This document shows, in pieces, positions 8,999 through 15,502 of a DNA stretch of 64,000 nucleotides. The DNA is from Polynucleobacter parvulilacunae. Its GTDB lineage: Bacteria > Pseudomonadota > Gammaproteobacteria > Burkholderiales > Burkholderiaceae. The stretch's first letter is position 1, and each line of letters begins with the position of its first letter. Below the pieces are notes generated by a model. The model ran no database searches and was not told the DNA's origin. It saw only the letters and a program-made list of their open reading frames with translations. Where the stretch lies: positions 310,001-374,000 of the forward strand of contig NZ_JACVPW010000002.1 in the NCBI RefSeq assembly GCF_018881715.1, read 5' to 3'. Made by a program: the position numbers and the translations under genes.

Positions 8999-10108
8999 TT
9001 AATTGTAAGCCTTGTAGGAAGCTAGAGCCCATTCAATATGCTCAGCCACCAAAGCGTCAGCATCTGTAAGCGCCTCACCTAATGCCAAGCGTATTGCTGA
9101 TTTATCACCATCCGCTATAGCAGAGCTTGCCAGCGCATTACCCATGGCTACTGCTAAATTACGACGCCAGCGGCTATAACCAATTCTGCGGATGGCGCTG
9201 CCTTCATGACGTTGTTCAAACTCCGCTTCGGTCCAAGACCAAAGCTGCAATAGTGTTGCCTGCCCTAGGCCATGGCGTCTTGCAAAGTCTGGCAACTCTG
9301 TACGCTTAGCAAACTTATTCCAAGGACAAATGAGTTGGCAATCATCACAGCCGTATACGCGATTACCCATTGCAGAGCGGAACTCCACTGGAATTGCCTC
9401 AGGATTTTCAATCGTGAGATAGGAGATGCAACGCCGTGCATCCAATTGATATGGTGCCGTAATTGCTTGTGTAGGACAGACATCAATACAAGCAGTGCAG
9501 GTGCCGCAATGCTCTTCAATCTCTTGATCTATTGGCAATGGCACATCTACCAAGATTTCGCCTAAGAAAAAGGTAGAGCCGGATTCACGATTTAGTAAGA
9601 GTGTGTGTTTGCCACGCCAACCTAATCCTGCCTTGCGAGCTAACTCCACTTCCATGAGGGGTGCTGAGTCAGTAAATATGCGATAACCAAATGCACCAAT
9701 CTTTTCCTCTATGAGTTTGGCAAATTCTTGCAAGCGATTACGTAATACCTTGTGATAATCGCGCCCGCGGGCATACATCGACACTACTGCTTGAGTAGGA
9801 CCCTCGAGTCTTTGCCACTCAGCATCAAAGTTGGTATCTGGTGGCAAATAATTAAGAGATACGCAAATCACTCGGACCGTCCCCGGCACCAGGAGCTCAG
9901 GATTAGCTCGAAGATCAGCATGGCGCTGCATGTATTCCATATGACCATGGCGTCCCTCAGCTAGCCATTTATTAAGGCGCTCACTGGCAGGGCCCAGGTG
10001 CGTATCGGTAATGCGTAAGCCATCAAAGCCTAGCGCCGTAGCTTGAGCCCCAAGCCAATCACGTAGATTCGACTCATCTAAAGACTGAGGGTTGGCAGAT
10101 AAAGGCAT
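8999..10108 (-). CDS. queG: Epoxyqueuosine reductase
   Basis: QueG performs the last step of queuosine synthesis, reducing epoxyqueuosine in tRNA with a cobalamin cofactor and two 4Fe-4S clusters. The 369-aa protein shows the DUF1730 N-terminal part (SLNYLPPDTN, YARGRDYHKVLRNRLQEFA) and the two cluster motifs CGTCTACIDVCPT and CDDCQLICPWN. A C-terminal helical region with a HEAT-like look follows. It is divergent from tsaE with a 43-bp gap holding both promoters or their edges. A truncated gluQ at the window start acts on the same modified nucleoside. Confidence 0.95.
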   Translation of the reverse strand: MPLSANPQSLDESNLRDWLGAQATALGFDGLRITDTHLGPASERLNKWLAEGRHGHMEYMQRHADLRANPELLVPGTVRVICVSLNYLPPDTNFDAEWQRLEGPTQAVVSMYARGRDYHKVLRNRLQEFAKLIEEKIGAFGYRIFTDSAPLMEVELARKAGLGWRGKHTLLLNRESGSTFFLGEILVDVPLPIDQEIEEHCGTCTACIDVCPTQAITAPYQLDARRCISYLTIENPEAIPVEFRSAMGNRVYGCDDCQLICPWNKFAKRTELPDFARRHGLGQATLLQLWSWTEAEFEQRHEGSAIRRIGYSRWRRNLAVAMGNALASSAIADGDKSAIRLALGEALTDADALVAEHIEWALASYKAYN

Positions 10109-10151
10109 ATGGAATACAGAATGTAGCGCAATAATTGAATAAACTAGGGCA

Positions 10152-10706
10152 ATGACCGGAAATCAGATGCCTTTGGCATCAAAAGCAGCCCTTAAGCAAC
10201 ATTGTAGGCAGGAAGCGGAAACCGCTGCACTTGCTAAAGCTTTTGCCGCCAGTCTTGAGCGATGGATCTCCCAGAACCCTAGCGCCCATCTCAATATCTC
10301 CCTAGAGGGAGACTTAGGGGCTGGCAAGACTACCTTCTCCAGATACCTCATCCAAGGCCTTGGTCACGAGGGCAAAGTAAAGAGCCCTACTTACACTCTG
10401 TGCGAGCCTTATCCAATTACAAAGAATAATCAGTCATTTACAGTGCATCACTTTGACTTATATCGCATGCGTGATCCATTGGAATGGCAAGAAGCGGGTT
10501 TTGCGGAGCACTTTGATGTGCCAGGACTCTGTTTAATTGAATGGCCGGAAAAAGCTGAGGGCACTCTGCCAACATTTGACATTCAATTACAACTTATTAC
10601 TGGCGCCGATGAAAACGAGCGCTCCATTACGATGAATGCCTTCTCAGAGCAAGGCCAAGTTGTAGTTGAAGAAATTCAATCACTTTTAGTGATGACCAAT
10701 TCTTGA
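10152..10706 (+). CDS. tsaE: tRNA t6A biosynthesis ATPase TsaE
   Basis: TsaE is the small ATPase that cycles the TsaB-TsaD complex during threonylcarbamoyl-adenosine (t6A37) synthesis. The protein has Walker A EGDLGAGKTTFSRYLIQGLG (residues about 53-72), KSPTYTLCEPY, VHHFDLYRM and LIEWPEKAEG, all family signatures. At 184 aa it is slightly longer than the usual 150-160 aa owing to an N-terminal extension; an internal ATG at 10167 gives a shorter form. It is followed 6 bp later by amiC, forming the common tsaE-amiC pair. Confidence 0.93.
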   Translation: MTGNQMPLASKAALKQHCRQEAETAALAKAFAASLERWISQNPSAHLNISLEGDLGAGKTTFSRYLIQGLGHEGKVKSPTYTLCEPYPITKNNQSFTVHHFDLYRMRDPLEWQEAGFAEHFDVPGLCLIEWPEKAEGTLPTFDIQLQLITGADENERSITMNAFSEQGQVVVEEIQSLLVMTNS

Positions 10707-10712
10707 TAAGTA

Positions 10713-12059
10713 ATGAGCAATAAAAAAATGAATCTCTCCAGGAGGCAACATCTCAAGACTTCAGCAAAGTTCTTGAGTTTTGCATTACTGTTGACTGAGA
10801 TTGATATTGCTTGGGGCGCCAAGATTTTAGGGGTACGTGTTTGGCCATCTGAAGACTACACCCGCGTTACCCTGGAATCCGATACACCACTGCCGATTAC
10901 CCAGCAGATTCTGACAAACCCAGATCGCTTGGTGGTAGATGTCCAGGGCCTAGAACTTAATCCGACGCTGAAAGACTTGGTTGCTAAAGTAAAACCAAAC
11001 GATCCGTATATTTCACAAGTACGGGTTGGGCAATTTCAGCCGGGTATTGTGCGTTTGGTGTTTGATCTTAAAGAACCGATCAAGCCGCAACTCTTTACGC
11101 TTGACCCCATTGGTGAGTACAACTACCGCATGGTGTTCGACCTCTACCCCACTACCCCACCAGATCCATTAATGGCTTTAGTCAGAAGTAGCGCCAAGAA
11201 AGAAAGCGCTCTTGAAAAATCCAATGAAGAAGTAGATTTGATTGCGCAGTTTGCGACCAAGAAAGAAAAGGAGCTTGCCAAAGTTCCAGCGGCCCCTGTA
11301 GCTCAAGCCATACCTGAAACCAAAGAATTGCCAGCGCCTGCTAAATACAAGCGCTTGATCACCATAGCGATTGATCCTGGGCATGGTGGCGAGGATCCTG
11401 GCGCCATTGGTGCTGCAGGCTCAAGAGAAAAGAATGTTGTACTCGCTATTGCCAAGAGGCTGAAAGATAAGATTGAAGGCGAAGCCTATATGCGCCCTTT
11501 CTTAACTAGAGATGGCGATTACTTTGTACCGCTGCATGTCCGGGTACAAAAAGCCCGACGTGTTGAAGCAGATCTCTTTGTATCAATCCATGCAGATGCC
11601 TTCATCGAAAGAAATGCCAAAGGGGCTTCGGTATTTGCACTCTCACAAATGGGAGCGAGTAGTACAACAGCGCGTTGGATGGCCAATAAAGAAAATGCCT
11701 CCGATCTGATCGGTGGCATCAATATCAAGACCCAAGATAGACAAGTTGCTAACCTGCTCTTAGATATGTCGACCACGGCGCAAATTAAGGACTCTCTACA
11801 GGTAGGCAACTCCATACTGAAACAAATTGGTGGATTTGCAGCCTTACATAAACCCAAGGTTGAGCAGGCCAGCTTTGCGGTTTTGAAGGCCCCAGACATC
11901 CCTTCCATCCTGGTTGAGACCGCTTTTATTAGTAATCCACAGGAAGAGGCACGATTAAACGATGACAGCTATCAGGATCGGATTGCAGAGGCGATTTTGA
12001 GGGGAATTAAGGATTATTTTTCCAAAAATCCACCAGTTGCCAGACGGGTCAACTCCTAG
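10713..12059 (+). CDS. amiC: N-acetylmuramoyl-L-alanine amidase with AMIN domain
   Basis: A periplasmic zinc amidase that cuts the stem peptide from peptidoglycan during cell separation. The N-terminus has a twin-arginine signal (SRRQHLKT followed by a hydrophobic run), as in Tat-exported AmiC. Residues about 38-150 form the AMIN septum-targeting domain; a linker follows; the Amidase_3 domain begins at about 215 with AIDPGHGGEDPGAIG (zinc His), then VSIHADAF (zinc His) and ILVETAFISNP with the catalytic Glu. The 448-aa length is normal. It is transcribed with tsaE and ends just before the tRNA-Lys promoter. Confidence 0.93.
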   Translation: MSNKKMNLSRRQHLKTSAKFLSFALLLTEIDIAWGAKILGVRVWPSEDYTRVTLESDTPLPITQQILTNPDRLVVDVQGLELNPTLKDLVAKVKPNDPYISQVRVGQFQPGIVRLVFDLKEPIKPQLFTLDPIGEYNYRMVFDLYPTTPPDPLMALVRSSAKKESALEKSNEEVDLIAQFATKKEKELAKVPAAPVAQAIPETKELPAPAKYKRLITIAIDPGHGGEDPGAIGAAGSREKNVVLAIAKRLKDKIEGEAYMRPFLTRDGDYFVPLHVRVQKARRVEADLFVSIHADAFIERNAKGASVFALSQMGASSTTARWMANKENASDLIGGINIKTQDRQVANLLLDMSTTAQIKDSLQVGNSILKQIGGFAALHKPKVEQASFAVLKAPDIPSILVETAFISNPQEEARLNDDSYQDRIAEAILRGIKDYFSKNPPVARRVNS

Positions 12060-12126
12060 GATCTTGTAGTTACAAGGCTTGAGGGGTAGACCCCGCAGAC
12101 CGAGGGAAGAGCTACAAACTTCTTGC

Positions 12127-12132
12127 TATAAT
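12127..12132 (+). promoter_or_regulatory. -10 box of the tRNA-Lys promoter
   Basis: A perfect TATAAT lies 13 bp upstream of the mature tRNA 5' end. A convincing -35 box at the normal spacing is not visible. The preceding 60 bp contain complementary arms (TTGTAG at 12065 and CTACAA at 12112, with GGGGTAGACCCC between) that could form the amiC terminator or leader structure. Confidence 0.6.
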
Positions 12133-12145
12133 TTATGGCTTAACT

Positions 12146-12221
12146 GGGTCGGTAGCTCAGTCGGTAGAGCAGCGGACTTTTAATCCGTTGGTCGCGAGTT
12201 CGAATCTCGCCCGACCCACCA
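12146..12221 (+). tRNA. tRNA-Lys (anticodon UUU)
   Basis: A 76-nt cloverleaf with acceptor arms GGGTCGG / CCGACCC, D-arm TAGCTCAG..GTAGAGC, anticodon loop with TTT (ACTTTTAAT), T-arm GAGTTCGAATCTC and an encoded 3' CCA. The sequence closely follows the standard bacterial tRNA-Lys. Its 3' half is repeated exactly downstream, so it has acted as an integration target while remaining intact. Confidence 0.97.
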
Positions 12222-12222
12222 G
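12185..12222 (+). repeat. Attachment-like repeat, copy 1 (3' end of tRNA-Lys)
   Basis: The last 37 bases of the tRNA plus one G (CCGTTGG...CCACCAG) recur exactly at 13270-13307 and in degenerate form at 14302-14339. The unit covers the T-arm and acceptor 3' strand, the usual crossover site of tRNA-targeting integrases. Confidence 0.9.
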
Positions 12223-12230
12223 CATTACTA

Positions 12231-12256
12231 AGCCTCGCTTCTGCGGGGCTTTTTTA
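12231..12256 (+). terminator. Rho-independent terminator after tRNA-Lys
   Basis: Stem AGCCTCGC / GCGGGGCT (one G-T pair) with a TTCT loop, followed by six Ts. It lies inside the cassette, so it was probably brought in with it. Confidence 0.85.
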
Positions 12257-12269
12257 TCACTTACATCAA

Positions 12270-12278
12270 CCCCCCCCC
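12270..12278 (+). repeat. Run of nine cytosines
   Basis: A C9 homopolymer about 75 bp upstream of the antitoxin-like gene. Such runs can slip and change length; it could also be a sequencing weak spot. Confidence 0.6.
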
Positions 12279-12353
12279 GAATAGCTCTTTAAAGGGTATT
12301 TTAGGGCCATTTTTTGGCTAGGGAATCCAACCCAAATCCAATAAAATAGTGGA

Positions 12354-12551
12354 ATGCCAGCAAAGCTCGTAACAACACATCAGCTTCGCCAATACATCGT
12401 TTGCAACGCCATTGCCTCTGCTCGAATTGAAGGCATCGCCCTAGCAACGCAGTTTGAACAAAAACTTACTGACTATATAAATGGCAAAAAAAGTATCGCC
12501 CAATTAATAGAAGAAACTAAGCAAAGTTATATTAAGAGCACAATCAAATGA
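12354..12551 (+). CDS. VbhA-like antitoxin (Fic-inhibitor motif) beside a zeta-like kinase
   Basis: A 65-aa protein with SARIEG, which matches the Fic inhibition motif [S/T]xxxE[G/N]. The surrounding helices (NAIASARIEGIAL, QFEQKLTDYINGKKSIAQLIEET) resemble the small VbhA antitoxin fold: an inhibitory helix, then a second helix pair. In VbhA the glutamate blocks ATP gamma-phosphate positioning in a Fic AMP-transferase. Here there is no fic gene in the window; its stop overlaps the start of a zeta-like kinase (ATGA). It is therefore inferred to be the antitoxin of that kinase, or a regulator retained from a Fic system. The VbhA relation is judged by eye. Confidence 0.7.
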   Translation: MPAKLVTTHQLRQYIVCNAIASARIEGIALATQFEQKLTDYINGKKSIAQLIEETKQSYIKSTIK

Positions 12552-13066
12552 CCGTCAATTTAAATAAAAAAATTATCATTATTGCCGGACCCAATGGAGC
12601 CGGTAAAACTACCTTTGCCAAGAACTTCTTGCCACAAGAAGCGCATACTTTTCGCTTTGTTAATGCTGATCTCATAGCCGCTGGTTTAGCACCATTTAAC
12701 CCAGAGTCTGTTTCATTCAAAGCAGCTCGATTGATGCTAAACGAATTAGATGAGTACACCAAATCAGGCGAAAGCTTTGCCTTTGAAACTACTCTATCTG
12801 GCACACATTATCTGCAACGTATTCAGGAGTGGAAAGATCTGGGGTACGCCATCAAACTCTGGTTTATTGCACTAAGTTCCTCTGAGTTAGCTATTTCGCG
12901 TGTAAAAGAGAGAGTGGCACAGGGAGGGCACAACATCCCTGAAGAGGTCATTCGTAGGCGATATACCGCCGGCCTCGAGAATTTGCCCAAATATCAAAAA
13001 GTTGTAAAATCATGGATATTGTTAGATGGAGATAAAACTCCGCCCGAACAAACAGACCAAGGTTGA
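12548..13066 (+). CDS. Zeta-toxin-family P-loop kinase
   Basis: A 172-aa kinase with Walker A AGPNGAGKTTFAKNF (residues about 13-27), the FVNADLIAAGL substrate-site segment, FAFETTLSG and the arginine-rich lid GGHNIPEEVIRRRY. This matches zeta/PezT-type kinases, which phosphorylate UDP-amino sugars and so block cell-wall synthesis, and related chromosomal zeta-like ATPases. It is shorter than PezT, consistent with the compact chromosomal group. It is coupled by 4-bp overlap to the VbhA-like gene and followed 2 bp later by a 65-aa gene. Toxicity is inferred. Confidence 0.82.
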   Translation: MTVNLNKKIIIIAGPNGAGKTTFAKNFLPQEAHTFRFVNADLIAAGLAPFNPESVSFKAARLMLNELDEYTKSGESFAFETTLSGTHYLQRIQEWKDLGYAIKLWFIALSSSELAISRVKERVAQGGHNIPEEVIRRRYTAGLENLPKYQKVVKSWILLDGDKTPPEQTDQG

Positions 13067-13068
13067 CT

Positions 13069-13266
13069 ATGACTATTCCAAGCAAAGATATACGTAATTC
13101 ATCAGATCCTGATATTGCTGGATCTTACTACGCCATGCAACGTGCTGGACAAGCCGCAATAGACTTGGCAATTCAAACCAATACCGCAATCGTAACTACC
13201 GTTGACGGCAAGATTGTTCGGATCCCTGCTGCAGAACTCATCAAACAGCGTCAAGTTACAGCCTAA
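13069..13266 (+). CDS. Small protein of the zeta-like cassette, unknown function
   Basis: A 65-aa protein (MTIPSKDIRNSSDPDIAGSYYAMQRAGQAAIDLAIQ...). The ORF track starts at a TTG (13063), but the ATG at 13069 has AAGG six bases upstream and is preferred. It is predicted soluble, with a central helix (AMQRAGQAAIDLAIQTNTAIV) and a short beta-like part ending IVRIPAAELIK. I do not recognise a named domain. It lies 2 bp after the kinase stop, and its own stop is 3 bp before the second tRNA-Lys repeat, so it is the last gene of the cassette. It may be a second antitoxin or a modulator. Confidence 0.65.
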   Translation: MTIPSKDIRNSSDPDIAGSYYAMQRAGQAAIDLAIQTNTAIVTTVDGKIVRIPAAELIKQRQVTA

Positions 13267-13269
13267 ACA

Positions 13270-13307
13270 CCGTTGGTCGCGAGTTCGAATCTCGCCCGAC
13301 CCACCAG
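13270..13307 (+). repeat. Attachment-like repeat, copy 2 (exact tRNA-Lys 3' end)
   Basis: Exact 38-bp copy of 12185-12222, without the 5' half of a tRNA. This is the expected downstream att site of an element inserted into tRNA-Lys. Confidence 0.92.
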
Positions 13308-13318
13308 TTATACAAAGG

Positions 13319-13346
13319 GATCACAGCAATGTGGTCTCTTTTCTTT
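13319..13346 (+). terminator. Hairpin with T-rich tail after att copy 2
   Basis: GATCAC-AGCAAT-GTGGTC stem (one T-G pair) followed by TCTTTTCTTTT, placed right behind the tRNA 3' copy. It could be the original tRNA-Lys terminator displaced when the cassette entered. Confidence 0.6.
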
Positions 13347-13399
13347 TAGCTGTTTGGAATGTGTCGGTAACTTATAGCGGCAATAAGCAATCAAAGAAA

Positions 13400-13417
13400 A
13401 ACCACCCGAAGGTGGTT
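13400..13417 (-). terminator. Terminator of infA
   Basis: AACCACC-CGAA-GGTGGTT; read on the minus strand it has a TTCG loop followed by TTTCTTT. It lies downstream of infA, between convergent genes. Confidence 0.8.
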
Positions 13418-13508
13418 CTAATGTTTTTTGACTGCCTAGGGTGTTATCGACCAGCGCCTGAGATTCTTTGCTGATATTAATTTAGCTTGCGGCTTTAAAC
13501 TTCAAAGA

Positions 13509-13769
13509 TCAATATCGTCTTTTCGGCGCACCAGCAAAAGATTGCTTCTTCTCAATATGTCTAAATGTGATACGGCCTTTACTCAAGTCGTAAGTAGAGA
13601 GCTCTAAAGAAACCTTATCTCCAGCCAAAATGCGGATGTGATTTTTTTTGACTCTTCCTGCTGTATAGGCAATAAGCTTATGGCCATTGTCTAAGGTAAC
13701 CCGATAACGAGAATCCGGCAGCACTTCATCAACAAGACCTTCCATTTCAAGCAATTCTTCTTTTGCCAT
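13509..13769 (-). CDS. infA: Translation initiation factor IF-1, long form
   Basis: An 86-aa S1/OB-fold protein that binds the 30S A-site. [24 protein letters not shown] and [23 protein letters not shown] are IF-1 signatures. It is longer than the 72-aa standard form and ends in a basic tail (GAPKRRY), like the second IF-1 of many betaproteobacteria. It lies outside the ribosomal protein operon, with cspA directly upstream on the same strand and a terminator between them, so it is probably transcribed on its own. A cold or stress role is inferred from the neighbour. Confidence 0.9.
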   Translation of the reverse strand: MAKEELLEMEGLVDEVLPDSRYRVTLDNGHKLIAYTAGRVKKNHIRILAGDKVSLELSTYDLSKGRITFRHIEKKQSFAGAPKRRY

Positions 13770-13786
13770 TTAACATCCTTAATAAA

Positions 13787-13813
13787 AATAAAAAAGCCCA
13801 GTCATGCTGGGCT
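13787..13813 (-). terminator. Terminator of cspA
   Basis: On the minus strand: AGCCCAG-CATGA-CTGGGCT followed by TTTTTATTTTTATT. It closes the cspA transcript, in the gap before infA. Confidence 0.85.
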
Positions 13814-13855
13814 TTGAACCAGGCAAATAATTTCCGCCTGGCATTTGCTTCCGAA

Positions 13856-14059
13856 TTAAACAGGTTGAATATTGGATGCTAACTTGCCTTTAGGGCCAGT
13901 AGTAATATCAAAAGTCACCTTTTGACCTTCAGCCAAAGACTTAAATCCGCTGCTATTGATTGCTGAAAAATGGGCAAATAAATCTTCGCCGCCGAGTTCA
14001 GGGGTAATAAAGCCGAAGCCTTTAGCGTCGTTAAACCACTTCACAGTTCCATTTGCCAT
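13856..14059 (-). CDS. cspA: Cold-shock protein (CspA family)
   Basis: A 67-aa single OB-fold RNA/DNA chaperone with RNP1 (KGFGFIT) and RNP2 (DLFAHFSAI). Length and sequence are typical of Csp proteins ([18 protein letters not shown]). An AAGGA-type ribosome site precedes the ATG. The unusually long gap upstream (to about 14301) fits a cold-shock leader. It is monocistronic given the terminator that follows. Confidence 0.96.
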   Translation of the reverse strand: MANGTVKWFNDAKGFGFITPELGGEDLFAHFSAINSSGFKSLAEGQKVTFDITTGPKGKLASNIQPV

Positions 14060-14301
14060 ATCTGACTATTCCTTAAAAAAATATAAAAAAGGGCTATGCC
14101 CCAAATAGGGCGAAAGTCAAGAATGGCGAGGGAGATGCTAAGAAGAACTATCGCAGAACTGCGGTATTAATTACTAGTACAACAACACTATTAGCTTGAA
14201 AATCGCTAAATGTATTTTACTCTACTTTGGTCAATAAAGATTATTTATCAACAATTCACCTTTAAAACAGCCATAGGCACAGGTTAAAGCGCTTTGACGA
14301 T
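14060..14301 (-). promoter_or_regulatory. Probable cspA leader and promoter region
   Basis: About 240 bp without a gene upstream of cspA. It contains small self-complementary pieces such as GGGCTATGCCC at 14092-14102 and a purine-rich start-proximal part. Long structured 5' leaders are known for csp mRNAs; this one is inferred, and no clear -35/-10 pair was found. Confidence 0.4.
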
Positions 14302-14339
14302 CCGTTATTAGGGATTTTGAATCTCGCGCGACCCACTAG
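14302..14339 (+). repeat. Degenerate third copy of the tRNA-Lys 3' repeat
   Basis: CCGTTATTAG...CCCACTAG aligns without gaps to the 38-bp repeat with 30 of 38 identical bases; conserved parts are GAATCTCG.GCGACCCAC. It ends at the same base as the other copies. It probably marks an older integration event at the same tRNA. Confidence 0.75.
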
Positions 14340-14417
14340 CAATAACCAGTTTTTTAGGTCCAGCATTGCAATGCTAATATTTTCTTTTATCCAAAATAAC
14401 GCAAACAATAGGTAATC

Positions 14418-15371
14418 ATGAAGCTATTCAATAAGGTCTCCAGCCTTTTAAAGATCTCCTTTATGCGAGGTGTTTATTTAACTTTTGCCACCCTATTGGC
14501 TTCTCTTAGTGTGCACATTCCAGCGCAAGCACAAGAAAAGCCTGAAGTTAAGTATGCCTCGGTGAATGGCGTGAACTTAGCCTACTACCTAAAAGGTAAA
14601 GGCGACCCCATGATTATGATCATGGGTTATGCCGGTACCTTGAGTGCATGGGACCCCGCCCTACTTGATGAGCTAGCAATAAATAATCAACTGATCATTT
14701 TTGATAATCGTGGTGCCGGACTATCTACTGACACCAAAGCAAATAACACCACCATTCCACAAATGGCAGATGATGCCGCGGGCCTTGTTAAAGCGCTGGG
14801 CTTTAACAAGGTAAATGTATTCTCATGGTCAATGGGTGCTCGGATTGGACAACAACTAGTTATCAGACACCCAGAGCTAATCAACAAAGCAATTCTGTGC
14901 GCCCCCAATCCCGGTGGCAAATATCAGATTGCCATCAATAAAAAAGTTGGCGAGGAATTGAATAACCCAAGCCTTTCTCCGATGGAGAATTTCGAGTTGC
15001 TGTTCCCAATGACACCTGAAGGTAAAGCAGCTGCCAAGCTGGTGTATGAACGCTGGGTAGCAGCAAAAGCTGCAGGGACTATCCCTGATGACTTTATAGT
15101 ATCAAAGGAAACAAAAGCGCGCCAAGTTCGTGCTCGCATCACCTTATGGGATGCGGACAATCAAAATTACAAGGATCTAAAGAATATTAAAGTTCCCGTT
15201 CTAGTTGCGGATGGTCGTGAAGACATCATTGATAACCCCAAAAACTCAGTAGTTATTGCCAACCAAATACCTTTTGCTTGGTTAGCTTTTTATGAGGGTG
15301 GGCATGCATTCTTATTCCAAAGCTATAAGAAACTTTCAGAAACCGTAAACGTATTTCTGCAAAAGGACTAA
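14418..15371 (+). CDS. Secreted alpha/beta hydrolase
   Basis: A 317-aa alpha/beta-fold hydrolase with an export signal ending near IPAQAQ (residue about 40). The nucleophile elbow is SWSMGA (Ser near 137), with FDNRGAGLS, the acid-loop VADGREDIID and the catalytic His in EGGHAFL. A second ATG at 14463 (MRGVYLTF) would give a shorter, more usual signal peptide. The substrate is unknown; enol-lactonase- or esterase-like. It is isolated: a degenerate att copy lies upstream, and a convergent gene downstream. Confidence 0.78.
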   Translation: MKLFNKVSSLLKISFMRGVYLTFATLLASLSVHIPAQAQEKPEVKYASVNGVNLAYYLKGKGDPMIMIMGYAGTLSAWDPALLDELAINNQLIIFDNRGAGLSTDTKANNTTIPQMADDAAGLVKALGFNKVNVFSWSMGARIGQQLVIRHPELINKAILCAPNPGGKYQIAINKKVGEELNNPSLSPMENFELLFPMTPEGKAAAKLVYERWVAAKAAGTIPDDFIVSKETKARQVRARITLWDADNQNYKDLKNIKVPVLVADGREDIIDNPKNSVVIANQIPFAWLAFYEGGHAFLFQSYKKLSETVNVFLQKD

Positions 15372-15502
15372 CCCACTTGATTGGCTTTCAATCGCAAATG
15401 CGGATTTTTAAAAGATGCCGCCCTCACCCCAGTGCTTTTGATCGGCTTCACAAGCCTTTCCAATCTGATTACTTGGTTATTTTCTCGTCTACCAGACTTT
15501 AA

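Larger units (their letters stand above)
12185..13307 (+). mobile_element. Small tRNA-Lys-flanked cassette (integrase-less island)
   Basis: The segment between two exact 38-bp copies of the tRNA-Lys 3' end is 1085 bp per unit and contains only a three-gene toxin-antitoxin-like operon and a terminator. This is the footprint left by site-specific integration at a tRNA 3' end. No integrase is present here, so it would have been mobilised in trans or is a deletion remnant. Recent integration or strong conservation is suggested by zero mismatches in the repeats. This is inference from repeat geometry. Confidence 0.7.

Noticed and set aside
12065-12117. Possible riboswitch or structured RNA between amiC and tRNA-Lys
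   Set aside because: Arms TTGTAG/CTACAA and GGGGTAGACCCC can pair, but no known riboswitch signature is seen; more likely an end-of-gene structure.
13202-13474. 90-aa ORF spanning the second tRNA-Lys repeat
   Set aside because: Translates the tRNA repeat and a terminator; overlaps the small cassette gene in another frame; no protein-like features.
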